Of a stretch of DNA of 64,000 nucleotides, positions 1 through 11,736 are shown in pieces. Made by a program: the position numbers and the translations under genes. Within the stretch, counting starts at the first letter, position 1, and each line of letters starts with the position of its first letter. The DNA comes from Edaphochlamys debaryana (taxonomy: Eukaryota; Chlorophyta; Chlorophyceae; Chlamydomonadales): the NCBI GenBank assembly GCA_016858145.1, contig JAEHOE010000034.1, forward strand, positions 310,001 to 374,000. Direction: 5' to 3'. The notes below the pieces were generated by a model, which made no database searches, was not told where the DNA came from, and worked only from the letters and a program-made list of their open reading frames with translations.

Positions 1-2176
1 AAACCACTGGCTGAAGCTGAGACAGCGCACAGCGGACGCGCGAGGTAGTAAGGCTGCGCGGCCCACGGCCCCCCACGGCCCCGTCCCTCGCCCTGGCTGC
101 CTCACGTCGACAGCACACCCCGCCGCTCAGTACGGCTGTCGTACCTGGCGGTACGGCCACGGGATAACGCCCGACATGAAGGCGGTTGCCGCCGCCGGTA
201 CGACAGCGATGGCCCCAGGGGGCATGGCCTCGACCAGGCGTTGCCGCCGCGCCGCGTACTCAGCGGCGGGGATCCCCGGCGTCAGCTCGTGCGGAGCCAC
301 GAGCTGCGGGAAAAGGCCAACGCACAGAGAGTATTATGGAGTCGAGGAGGGATGGGACGGGGCCGGGACGGGGGCTAGCGGAGCGCGGGGTGGGGCCTTG
401 GCCGGCGGGAGGGGGTTGACGCACCTCGGGATGCGTGGCATGGATGGGTTGGCCCCCGGGCGCCGCCGGTGCCCGGACGGCCGTTGCGAAACCACATGTA
501 CTACGTTGTGCGGGAGGCTGCGTTAAGAGCGCCTCCAGCGCCGGCGCGAGCGACGCCAAGAGCGATGTGGACCCGCCAGCGACGGGTTGGCCGGCCTGCC
601 GCAGGCCGGCCAACGCCCGTGAGATCATTGTCTACAAGGTGATTACTTGGCAGCGCTAAGGGGTGGAGGAGCAATGATGGATCGTGGAGGAATGCGTGGG
701 TGATTGCAAATTGCGCGCAGCAGCGACGAGGACAGGTGAACCTAGGTAGCTCGTGATATATGTAACCAGAACTGTTTGCTATTTGGAAAGCCGACTCACG
801 CCGGGGCGCCTGTAGGGTTTGGGCGTGCCCGCAAGCGCGAAACCCACCCGCGCCCCTCCCGGCCCCATCGCCCCCCGCGCGCGATCTGCACGCAGGCACC
901 GACGTACAGTTGCGCAGGATCCGGGGGGCGATCCGGACTCTCCTCCCTCTTCCACCTCGTTCGACGCCCGGTATGATGCATGCGTAACCGCAGCCTCCAT
1001 CGACCTGAACTCTCCCGTCACTCCCATCTCATTGAACGCAGGTACAACCTCGCTGGGACCAAAGCGCTAAGAGGGCCAGCATCTCAGAGATTGTTACATG
1101 TCGAAGTCGTCTTCCGCAACGCCAGGCAAGACCACAGCGCCCGGGTGCGGCAGACACGCATCAACGCCTGTCAAGAGTCCTTGTCTTCCGCAACCAACAA
1201 GCGTCGAGATCCTGGCCACCCCAGTGTTACCTCCTTGCGCGCAGGCACTGGGCCAGTCCACGCGGGTCCAAGCCGTAAGGAAAGACAGGTCACGGCCGCC
1301 ACGCGGCGGCATCCTTGCTCGTCCCAGGCCGCTAAGTTGTCAGCACTGCAAGCACCTCAAGCCCCACATCCGACATAGTACTGGTCAACAGCGCATGTGA
1401 GCAGCTGTGTAATCACCATGACCTTTCCAGCCATGCACACAAGCCGAAACAAAGGCTGCTCGCACACAGCGTCGTCGCCGCGCTTACACGCATGCCACGT
1501 ATCATGGGTACCCCAACGCAAGCAGTTCTGGAATAGCGAGAATGAATGAAGTGCATAACACAGAAGGTCAGCCGCAGAACGGCTTGCAAAAACCCTCAGT
1601 CAACTAGGGTCCGCCACCACAACAAAGAAGCCTCCATTCAACCAGTCGCCCACCGCAACCTTTGACCGCCATCCCTTTCGAGCATGGCTTGCGCGCCGTT
1701 TTACCCTCTGCCGTCCACCCATCCGACCAGGCCAGCAGGGTGAGGCCACGCGCTTCCCCATGCGCACAGCGCACGCCACACCACCGCGCCTTTGCAGTGC
1801 GGTGCGGGCGGCGGCTCTAGGGCTACTAGGGGGCCCGCTCTCGCACGGGCTCGCTAGCAGCTCATGCCAAGTCATGCCATGCCACATGCTCTCATACATA
1901 CCACATACATAGCCCAGATAGATAGGGAAGCAATTAAAGGCAAGCGGAGAAAACACGCACGGGGAAAAAAGCAGCGCAGCGCTGCATGCTGGCCGCATGC
2001 AACCGGCTGATATGACATCAGTACATCTACCTAATGAAGCCCCCGTTTGGCAACTGCCAAACAGATGTGTGTCACGTGCAACCTTCCCGGCCCCTAGGCA
2101 CCCTCAGGCCCCCCGGGGCCCCACCGAGCTCCGCGCCCCTCCACTCCACGCCCCTCCTCGCCTTCCCATACCCTTC
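1..2176. other. Gene-poor stretch downstream of the kinase gene
   Basis: No conserved coding region was recognised on either strand. Open frames here are short, overlap on both strands and show no domain signature. The right part should hold the 3' untranslated region of the minus-strand kinase gene that ends at 2177. A reverse-strand TGTAA motif at 1484-1488 is a plausible end of that transcript. The leftmost kilobase may belong to a gene outside the window. Confidence 0.4.
1484..1488 (-). promoter_or_regulatory. Candidate TGTAA polyadenylation signal of the kinase gene
   Basis: The plus strand reads TTACA, which is TGTAA on the minus strand, the usual poly(A) signal of volvocine algae. It lies about 690 bases past the kinase stop codon, a long but acceptable 3' UTR. 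A second TTACA near 1093 is an alternative. Confidence 0.35.
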
Positions 2177-5100
2177 TCACTGCGCCGCCAGCGCCGCCAG
2201 CGCCCGCCGCGCCGCCTCGATCCGCTCCTTGATCTGCCCCACACTGGGCCGCCGGGCCGGGTCGCGCGCCAGAATCCCCTCCACCAGCCCCACCAACGGA
2301 GGGAGGTGGGCCAGCTTGCCACGCTCTGCCTCCGTCAGCACGAGGTGGTCACCCGAACCGAATGCCACACGGTGCGTGACGGAAGCGTAATCGCCGCCGA
2401 AGAGCACGCAGCCCGAAAGGAGCTCGTAGGCGAGGCAGCCGAAGGACCAGACGTCGGAGGCGAGGCCGGCGCCGGCGAGGGAGTGCTGCTGGAGGGTGTG
2501 GGGGTGGGGGTGGTCGGGTGCGTGGCGCGAGGCGGCCGAGGTGGGGCGTGAGGGCGAGCGGCCGGCGAGCGGCGGCAGCCGGGCCGAGGGCGAGCCGAGG
2601 ATGCCGGCGGCGGGCGAGGCGGGGCCGGTGAGCCCGGCGGCGGATGAGGAAGTGGCCGCGGCGGCAGGGGTGGGGGACGCGGCGGCGGCTTCAGCGGCGG
2701 CGGGGGCAGGGGCCTTGGGGGCGAGGGGCGAGGGGGCCTGTGCCAAGCGGCCGGACCGGGCGTTTAGGAGGAGCATCTCGGGGCTCTTGAACACCTCGGT
2801 GCCGCGGTTGCGCGACGTGAAGGCCTCGGCGGCGCTGCGGTACGCCCGCGCCTCGCCGAAATCCGCCAGCACGCAACGGAACGGCACTCCCGCCACCGCC
2901 ACCCCACTGCCGCCCGCACTGACGCTGCCGGCCCGTCCCGGCGAAGCGCCACCACCGACGGTGCCGGCGCGGCCGGGCGAAGAAGCCAGGCCCGCCGCGG
3001 GCGCGGGCGCAGGCGCGGGCGCCTCGCCGCCGGCTCCTGCCGGTGCTGCTGCCACCGCCGTGCCGACGGGCGCCCAGAGCTCTCCGTCCTTGACGCCGGG
3101 CAGGGGCTCAATCAGCACGTTGGCGCACTTGAGGTCAAAGTGGACCACGTGGTTGGCCGCCAGCAGCGCCAGCGACTCCGCGACCTGGGCCAGGGCCGAC
3201 AGGTACACACGCGCCGCCGCCGCCGCCGCGGCGGCGCCGCCAGCCGCCGCCGCGGCCGCATCCGCGGCCGCGAAGGTGGGGGTGTCGAGCAGGGACGGCT
3301 CGACGGCGCCGGGGACGGAGGTGCCGCCGGGGGGCGCGGCGAGGGAGGCGGGCGGGAGCAGGTCGGAGAGGGGCTTCTGGCGGCCGCGCCACTCGGCCAG
3401 GGAGCAGCGGTATCGGCGCATGACGATCCAGTAGGCGTCGTCGTGCATGCCGTAGTCGAGCAGCTGGCAGATGCCCTCGCAGCCTGGGGAAGGATTGGGT
3501 AAGGGGGGGTGAATCGTGGTTGGACGGGCAGCCAGGAAGCCAACAAGCAACCGGAAAGAAAAGGAACCGGCTGCGGTGTGAAGCGCAGGACCTCAGGATG
3601 CACACTCCTGCCTCCCAGACGTTACCCTCCCCTCCCGTACCTCGGAACCGCTCCATGATGGCCACCTCGCCGTACACGTCCGGCAGCACACAGCCGTCGA
3701 AGGCCGAGCTTGGCAGCTGGATGGTCTTGATCACAACCTGTACGGCAGGGTGAGCACAGTCAGCGCGGTTCAGACAGGTCGGCAATCCAGGGGGCCACAC
3801 GCAAGCCTGCACTCCGCACCCACCCACGCACCTGCACGCTCTGCACTGCTGCGCCCGGCGGCGGTCCCGGCGGCAGCGGCGACGGCACCGCCGCCAGCGG
3901 CGCGGGCGAGGGCGCGGGCGCCGCCGCCAGCTCCTTATCCGGCCCCGCCAACGCGAACGACACCGTCAGTGCCGCCGCATGCTGCAGGGTCAGCGGCTGC
4001 GGCGGGGCCCGCAGGGCCGGGGTCTGGGCCCGGGGCGGGTCCATGCGGGCCCGGTAGATGCCGCCAAAGGCCCCCCGCGCCACGAACTGCAGGTTGGAAT
4101 AGCGTGAGGCGTCGAAGAAGGCGCGTGTGAGGAGCTGCAGCGTCCGCATGACGGCGGCGGGCCGCGTCGCCGCCAGCGCCGCCGTCACGGCGACGTCGGG
4201 CTGCGGCGCCGGCGGCGCGAGCTTGGCGGCGACAGCGGCGGCAGTGGTGGAGGTGGCGATTGCGGTTGGGCCGGTGCCGGTGCCGGTCCCCGGAGACAGC
4301 GGCTGTGTCGAGTCGGAGCTGGCGGGCGAGCGCGCGGTGCGGGGATGGTCGCGGGCTGAGTCGTGCAGGACCGACGCGCCGCCGACGCCGCTGGCGGCGG
4401 CGGCGGCGGCAGCAGCGGTGCGCCGCGCGCTGCTGGCGGCGGCTGCCGCCGACGCGGCCTCCGACGCCCGGCGCTGCGCGCCCTTGCACAGGTCCCGCAC
4501 GACACCGGCGTTGCGGGGCGCGTTGAGGTGCCAAAGCAGCGTGAACTCCGCGTGGGGCAAGCCGGCGTCGGCGGGGTTCTTGGGCGCGACAGCTGGATCC
4601 AGCGCGCCCGCGGGCGTGACGAGCAGATCCATAAGGATCTTGAGCAGCAGCACGTGCGTCGCCGGGTCCTGGTACAGCAGCCGCCGGCACGCCCCCTCCT
4701 GGTACTGCGCCGCCGCCGGCAGCGGCGCCGCCCCCGTAACGCCCACCGGCGGCGCCGCCATCACGCCGGTGGCGGTTGGGACGTAACCGAATGCCGAGCC
4801 GAACACGCCCGAGGCCTCGGCGTAGGGCTCGGCCTCGAGGATGCGCTGCAGCGGCGTGCCGGCGGCGCCGTCAGCGCCGCCGCCGCCGACGGAGCCGCTG
4901 CCGCCACCGCCGCCGCCGCGGAGCGCGGCGGTGCTGGGCGGCGTGGCGAAGGGGTCCATGGCGGAGCCGCCGGGCAGGCTGCCCGGGTGAGTGCGCAGGA
5001 TGCTGCTCAGCGGCAGGGTACGGCCCGTGTCCGAGGACGACGCCGGGCCGCCGCCGCCGCCGTCGCGCCGGCGCAGCGACGCGAAGTTGAGCGACGGCAC

Positions 5101-8100
5101 CAGCGACGGCCGCTGCGCTTCCCCACCTCCGCCGGCGCCGGCGCCGGCGCCGCTGGCCATCAGCCGCACCGACGAGAGCTGAGCCAGGGAGTTGCGGTTC
5201 GCGTCGGGCGCCTGGCCAGACGCAGTGCCTGACGGCGACGCCAGCGTTGCCGCCGACGGGCCCGAGCTGCCCACGCCGCCGCCGCCGCCGCCGTTGTAGT
5301 GGGCGCGGTTGGAGGCGGAGAGGAGCACCATGGCGCGCGAGCTCTGGGGCCCGCCGCCGCGCGCCGAGGCCGAGGCCGAGCCGCCCTCCGTGCCACCGCC
5401 GCCGCCACTCGCGGAGGCCGAAGCGCCGACGCGCAGCGGCGGCACGACCGGCCGTGACGCCAGCGGCGGCAGTGAGGCGCGGTTCGGGCCCGCGGCGCGA
5501 TTGCTGGTCTGGCCTTGGCCCGGGACCAGGAGTTGTAGGTCGCCGTGGGGCCCAGGGTGCGTCGACGGAAGCGGGCCGAGGCGCGGCGGCGGGCCACCGC
5601 CGCCGCCGTCGGCAGCAGCGCCGTCGGACCAGACGGACCTCTGCGTGGAGTTGGCGGTGGCGGTGGCGGCGGGGGCCTGGCCCGGGAGGCTGCGGGGCCC
5701 GCCGCCGCCGGGCCGCGGCGGCAGGACCAGATCAGCGGCGCTGGGCCGCGGCGGCAGCTCCGACGGCGCGCCGTCGCCCTCCACGCCGCCCGGCGGCGGC
5801 GGCGGATCTTCCAAGATCGTCGTACGCCACCGCGCGATCCGCTCCGCCGCCGCCGCTGGGTCCATGGTCGGGGTCATGGCCTCCTCAGGCATCAGCTCCT
5901 CATCCCCGTCCCCGTCCTCCTCCCCAGTGTCGGAATGCGCCGCTGTTGTGTGGGCGTCAGCCGTCTCGTCTCGATCATAGTCGCTGGGTGCGGCGTGGCT
6001 CGTGGCTCGGCTGCGTCCGCCCAAGGGTTTCTTGCTGCGACTTGGCTTGACGGGCTTGATCCCAGCAAGGGAGCTGACGGAGCCGGCGCGCAGGCCGCCG
6101 AGCGCCAGGCGGGGGATGCCGCCGCTGCCGCTGCCGCCGCCGCTAGCGCCCAGCGCCGCCAGGCTCAGGCCACAGCCGCCGCTGGCGGCGCCGCCGCCGT
6201 CGGCGTGGGTGCGGCTGGTGTGCGCCGAGCCGAGCGGTGCGTCGCTGACGCTGGCGGCGCCGTCGGCGCTGTCGCCACTGGCGCTGTGCCGCTGACACGC
6301 GCCGTCGCTGGTGCCGGTGCGGCTGCTGCCGTCGCCATCGCCGTCTGCGCCGCCGTCCGCACCGCCGCCGCCACCCTTCCGGGCGGCCTTCTTGCGAGCG
6401 TTGACGGCGGCAACTGCCGCCGCCGCGGCCGCCGCCGCCAGGCGCGCGTCGGACTTTGCCTTGAGCTGTCGGCCTTCCTCGTCGTACTCAAAACCGTCCA
6501 GCTCCAGCTCCTCGCCCAGCTCGTCCTCGAGCGCCATCAACCGCTCCAGATCCTCGTTCAGGTCGTACGTGTACGCAAACGACTTGCCTGACTTGGCACC
6601 GCCCGCCGCCGAAGTGCCCCCGCCGGCGCCACCCGCCTCCGACGCATCCCCCTCGCCGGCCTCCGTCGCCGCCCCCGCGGGCCCAGCATCGCTGCCGCTC
6701 TCCTTCCCATCCCCAGCATCATCCCCATCCTCATCCTCGTCCTCAGAGCTGCTCAGCGAGTCGTCGCTCGACGCGCCCCGGTCCGCGGCTTGCTCCTCCT
6801 CGGCCGCGGCCGCCGGCAGCAGGCTGCTCTCCAGCGTCACCTGCGCCAGGAGCCACGCCGCCGTGCCGGCGCGCGCAAAGGCGGAGCGCACTGGCTGCCC
6901 CGGGTGCCGCGCCAGGCTCCGCAGCAGGGTGGCGTGGATGCGGCACAGCTCGGCGGCGGCGGAGCGGGGGTCGGCGGCCGAGGCCTGCGAGAGCACACGG
7001 GGACCGATGGTGGTGGTGGGAAAGGGGGGCAATCCGGCGGGCGTGTAGGGGGGGGGGCAACATGCGGGCAACTGGAGTTGCAAGATCTAGAGCGCGCGCT
7101 TTTCATACATGCTGGCTGCCCTCCTGCCCGGCCCCGCCTTGCCCCACCCCGCCCTGCCTCGCCCTGCCCTGCCCTCAACCCCCACCCCCCAATATCTTTC
7201 AGGCTCTCCAGTCTCTAACCCGTCATAAGATCCCCAGCTCCACCCCCAGCCCCAGCCCCAGCCCCCGCCCCCAGCCCCACCTCGTAGCTGGACACCATGG
7301 CCCCGTGGTGCAGCGCCACGTAGTGGTCCGCCAGGGCAGGCGTGTACAGCACCTTGGAGTCGGGCATGTCGTACAGCACCTGTACGGCAGCATCACGGGC
7401 GGGGTCAGGCGTCTGCGCTGGGGCCGCTGCCAGGGTGTGCCCACAGCCGGTCCCTTCCCCGGGCTCGCACGCCCGCTGCCTTCTGCACCAGGCCTGCGCG
7501 CGGGCTTGCCACTGCTGCCTGCCCCATCTCGTTCCTACCCAACCCTTTGGACCCCTTCCGCCGCCGTACGGCACCCAGCTCTGCGAGGCCATGCACCCCT
7601 GCAAGCCCGCCCTCCCGCCTTGCTCCCTGCCGCCCTCTTCACCCAGACACGCACACCGCCGCCCCCACCTGCAGCAGCCACATGGCGTGCAGCTGCGCGC
7701 TGAGCGTGTGCTCCCCCGGCGCCAGGGCCAGCAGGCGGGGCAGCGCGCCCGAGGGCGGCGACAGCAGCGAGCCCAGCCGCTGCAGGCACGCGTTCAGGCC
7801 TGCGGGTGCCAGGGCCAGGCGGGAGGGGCTGCGTCAGGGGCGCGGGCGCAGCAGGCGCTGGCCTACCGGTGCCCCTGCGGGCGCGAAGGTCTCCGCAGAG
7901 ACGACTGCTCACGCTCCCAGCCTGCCGTCACTCAGGGGCCTCCACCTCATCCCATCCATTCCCATCCCCTCCCCTCCCAGGCCCCGACTCCAGAGGGACT
8001 CACGCTGCACCCCCACGGCGTGCTCGGACGCGAACTTGACCAGCTGCGTGAGGAAGCCCCACAGAGCCAGCGCCGCACCGGCCGCCTCGGAGGCAGGGCG

Positions 8101-9648
8101 CCCGGCCGCGGAGGCCGCCGCCGCGTACTCGTCATTGAAGTGCAGCAGCTCCAACACGTCTGACAGAAGGTCGAGCCAGTCGGGCCGGAGGAAGAGCGCG
8201 GAGGCGATGAAGGTGAGGGGGTGCTGGGGCGGGTGTTGAGAGGGCTGGGAGGCGGAGCCGGGGCGGGAGGAGGCGGGCGGGGCCCGCGAGGAGGGCGGGG
8301 AGGGGTCGGAAGCGGGGCAGGGCGCCGCCGCTGCCGGGGCGGACTCCACCCAGGCCACGTTGCGGCTAGACCCCGTGCGTGACGCCTGCCGTGAGGGCTG
8401 TCGGGACGCCGACGGCCGTGCGGGCTCCGCCGCCCCCTCCCGCTCCCCCCCGCTCCCCGCCTGCTGCTGGGGGTGCACCCCCTGCAGCTCCTGCAAGCGC
8501 GCCTGCTGCTGCCCCGGCGGCGCCGCTCGTCCCGCCTGCACGAGCAGATCGCCGTACAGCTGCACCAGGGCGACGAAGGCCGCGACGGCGTCGGGCCGCC
8601 AGAAGCGGACCTGGCCCGCCGAGCGCACGGCGTGCTCCGCGTGTGCCAGGCCCTCTCCCGCTGAGTAGATGAGCGCTGTGGCGGCCCCCGGAGTAGGCCC
8701 TGAGTCCCTAAGCCATCGCCGGAGCTCCCCTAGAAGCAGCTCCACACGCATCAGCGACCGAGCGTCTGGTGAGCATCAGGGCGGTGGGGAGGGGAAGGGG
8801 TTCAGGGAGGGGCGAATGAGATGAGGAAGCGGGATGGCCTGAACGTGCCAGGAGGGGTGAGCTGCGTGGCAAGAGCGAGGACGCAGGGAAGCACAGAGCG
8901 GGGAGGGGTAGTACCGGTGCCGGTGATCCAGCAGGGCATACCAACAACTATGGTTGGGGCCAGGGCAGGGGAAAGGTACCACAGTGCCGCACAACGCTGT
9001 GAGGGGGCCGGGCCGCACCTGGCCGCGGCGTGCTGGCTGCATCCACGAGCTGCTTATTGAGCCGCACTACCTCTGGGTCCTTAAGCCGGGCGCCGTCCAG
9101 GCGGCGGGCCGATTCCATGGCGGGGATTTGCTGCTGCTGGAGGCTCTGCGTCTGCTGAGCCAGGGCCTGCTTGGCCTTCTGTAGGAGCGCACGGAGCAGT
9201 CGCTCCTGGCGGTGAGGGTCCGCGGATGCCGTGTGGTTTGGCTTGGCGCTGTCCACCTGGCCCTTTTCCCCGTGGCCCTCCCCTCTGAATGCTGAGTCAT
9301 GGTCGTCGCCGCTGTCGCCGGGCCTGGGGAAGCGGGGAGGCGGGGCCGGGTTGGGCGGGGAAGAGGATGGCACGGATGGCTGGGCATGCCCGGCCGCGAC
9401 CGTCCAGCGCCTACCTGTCCTTCACGTGGTCTGCTGCCTTGAGGCAATCACTCTGGCCTGTTAGCTTGCGCAGCAAGCCCTCCCGCGTGGAGCGGCGAGC
9501 GTTGTCTGCCGCGACCTTGGAATCGCCTGTGTTTGCAGTCCCGCGTCAGCTCATACCCTGTAGCCTAAAACAATGGTAGTGTCTGCACGTATTCTGTCCC
9601 ACCTGGCCCCCAGCACCGCCAGAAGGAGCAGAGGAAGCCCCCAGGCAT
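2177..9648 (-). CDS. Large serine/threonine-type protein kinase
   Basis: Predicted exons in transcript order: 9648-9603, 9526-9415, 9323-9019, 8765-8004, 7799-7669, 7379-7281, 6984-3832, 3737-3641, 3483-2177. All junctions are GT-AG and keep phase, giving about 2003 residues. The chosen start opens MPGGFLCSFWRC. Residues 1-1440 hold helical stretches, an acidic run (about 557-575) and long Gly/Ser/Ala-rich low-complexity sequence. The catalytic domain is C-terminal: glycine loop GAFGGIYRA (about 1456), lysine in VVIKTI (1540), HFDLKCAN with the catalytic Asp near 1685, DFGEAR near 1776, KSPEM in place of APE, then SDVWSFGCLAYEL. All catalytic residues are present, so it should be active. Low-complexity inserts separate the glycine loop from the lysine, HxD from DFG, and SPE from the F-helix. 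Family placement (TKL-like or otherwise) and substrate are unknown. The exon model is firm from 9.5 kb to the stop. The first exon is inferred from matching phase. Confidence 0.82.
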
Positions 9649-11304
9649 GGCCGCTATCCTCGTGTTGCCAAGGAGACTATTTTAAGCGTTTCTATCCACA
9701 TAGATACATCGCGTGGTGCAGCCCCTTTGCGGAGCTGCGTCGGGAAGTCCAGCGCGCTCCTGCTATTCGCGTCTTGCTGCAGCACACGCCTTCCGTGAGG
9801 CGAACAAGCTTATTAGTACGCTGAACTATGTGCCAGCGCGGAGGGAACAAAAACAACGTCAGCGTTGCAGTCAACTGAGGGTCACGCGAAGGCTTGCCGG
9901 AGACGGTCAAGAGTCCTTGCTGTGTTTCGTATGGGGTCTTGGTGTCGTCAACGTACTGTGTTGCTGGGCCGGGAGAGCCTGCAGTGGGGCGGAGGCGCGG
10001 GGCAGCAGTACCTGTACTGTCTTGCCGACGGGGCACGCGGCGCCGAGAAGTCCGTCGTGGGCGCCTCTCGGGCCTCGTACCGTTTGCTCGGCTTCCTAGC
10101 TGGTTCAGCAGCACCCTGCACACCCCAACGGCGGGTGCTGAGCAGGCGCAAGCCGGAGCATGTCATGACAAATGCCCCTGGCGACGGGTTGACCGCCTCC
10201 CGCCGCTTCAGGTGTGCAGAGGATACGGCGGGCGGGGCCGGGAATTCCCAGCGCCTACCAGCCCGACACGGCGTTAAGCAATCGAATGTGGTCCGCCGCC
10301 TGCGTGCCTCCGTTTGAAGGTCTGACTTCCCCACCCCCAGACCCCCGCGAGCCTCAGGGGCACAACCTCGAATGGGTTCCTCCGCGTGTCTCGGTTCGAA
10401 GCTAACCGCCCACCCCGCCAAGCCTTCAAGCTCACGCACATCTTTTAAATCGAGTCCCAAAACCCTAGCTTGCCTGACTTGTGTCTCAATTTCGACAGGC
10501 ATGCCGACCACATGGCCAACAGCACCACCCGGCCCGACGCCCCCACCCCAGGCACCCCTGCGCCCGACTGCCTCGACTCCTCCTGGGAACCGTGCAGCAG
10601 CGGGGGTGTGCCAACGGTGAGCAGGCACCTTGGGGGCCGCGCACACGGCCTGGGGGAGACGAGGGGAGAGGAGGGACATCGGGGGCTGCTGGACATCGGC
10701 CTGGCACGGCGGGGCTGCTCTCCGCGGACGAGGGACGTCCTAAGGACCTGCTTAGTGGCCTAGAGAATCGGTAGCGTCCGCATGATGGCCGCAATGTGTC
10801 CCGGGGACGCCCCTGCACGCGACTCGCTCGAGCTCGCGCTTGCACTGCTCGGCAGCCCCGGGGGTCTCGCCCTCCCGCGCTGGCCACGCCCCGGCCGCCA
10901 CGACGTCGCCCCCGCCCTCAAAGCCCGCAGCCACCAGCCGCCCTACTCCTCCGCACCTGCTGTGCTGCAAGCCACAGCCTGCATCTCGGCTCGTCCACGG
11001 CCGTACAGTCCAGCGTGGCGCTCGTCCCGCCCCGACTCGTGGCGCGCGCAGCCTTGAGCCCCGCTTCCAAGCCCTCAAGCAGCACTTTCTCGCAAGCCAA
11101 GACGACACACACGCGCTCTGCTACTCTGCTGCTGCTCACACGCTTCACAACAGCAACCTCAACGCGCGCTAGCTCCGGGCGCCGCCTCTCAAAGCCAACC
11201 TCGTCGCGCCGTCCGAGCCACTCTGCGCCGCGCCCTCTCAAGCGCCGCTGCCGCTCAACACCTCGTCAGGGCTCCTAGCTAGGCCCGAGACCCGCACAAG
11301 CGCT
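9649..11304. other. Unassigned region upstream of the kinase gene
   Basis: This should contain the kinase promoter and 5' UTR. On the plus strand 10512-10616 could be a first coding exon: ATG, 35 codons, then a good donor GTGAGC. No continuation could be proved. Around 10.8-11.25 kb both strands carry open frames of similar quality, so no gene is called. Another gene diverging from the kinase is possible. Confidence 0.3.
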
Positions 11305-11736
11305 ATGGAGGTCTTCCGCTCCCCCTCCGCCTTCTGCCTCGCGGCCGTCTGCGCCGGCGCCTCCGGCCCCTCCCCCTCCCCTCTCAGCAGCGCCGCCCCT
11401 TCCCGCGCCTGCTCCTCCGACCTCCCCGATTCCCTCCTGCCCCTCACTGTCACCTCCGTCGCCGTCTCCTTCGCCGCCGCCGCCGCCCTGCTGCCGCCGC
11501 CGCCGGCGGCCCCCCTGCCCCGCTCCGCCGCCGCCGCCCCGCCCGCCCGCCCCCCTCCCTGCCGCATGTCGTCGGCTGCCGGGCTGCTGGGCCGTGCTGC
11601 GGCTGCTGCGGCCGCCGGGGGGCGGCTGCACCGCGTGCGGCGCGTGGCGAGCGACCTGGACTGCATGGCTGCGGCGGTGGCGGTGTGCGATGGGTACGAG
11701 CTGCCTGGGATGGAGGGAGTCATGGGAGGATTCTAG
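11305..11736 (+). CDS. Hypothetical Ala/Pro-rich ORF, possibly a last exon
   Basis: An open frame of 143 codons starts at an ATG and ends in TAG. Third codon positions are almost all G or C over the first 100 codons, which is typical of coding DNA here. The protein is rich in Ala, Pro and Ser, with an N-terminal segment that could act as a targeting peptide, and a less biased tail (about residues 105-143). No domain was recognised. An opposing minus-strand frame (11238-11723) covers the same bases but is almost pure Gly/Arg/Ala. The plus frame could be the last exon of a gene beginning near 10.5 kb. A TGTAA at about 12679 would then be a distant poly(A) signal. Confidence 0.28.
   Translation: MEVFRSPSAFCLAAVCAGASGPSPSPLSSAAPSRACSSDLPDSLLPLTVTSVAVSFAAAAALLPPPPAAPLPRSAAAAPPARPPPCRMSSAAGLLGRAAAAAAAGGRLHRVRRVASDLDCMAAAVAVCDGYELPGMEGVMGGF

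Noticed and set aside
2496..3434. Plus-strand 312-codon open frame opposite the kinase domain
   Set aside because: It is the GC-rich shadow of the kinase exon. The minus strand carries unmistakable kinase motifs with phase-matched introns, while the plus frame is Ala/Gly/Arg-rich without any domain.
5545..6591. Plus-strand 348-codon open frame opposite the large kinase exon
   Set aside because: It lies entirely within exon 6984-3832 of the kinase gene and is a composition-driven shadow.
10380..10405. GGTTCGAAGC string resembling a tRNA T-loop/B box
   Set aside because: No matching acceptor stem or A box could be formed around it.
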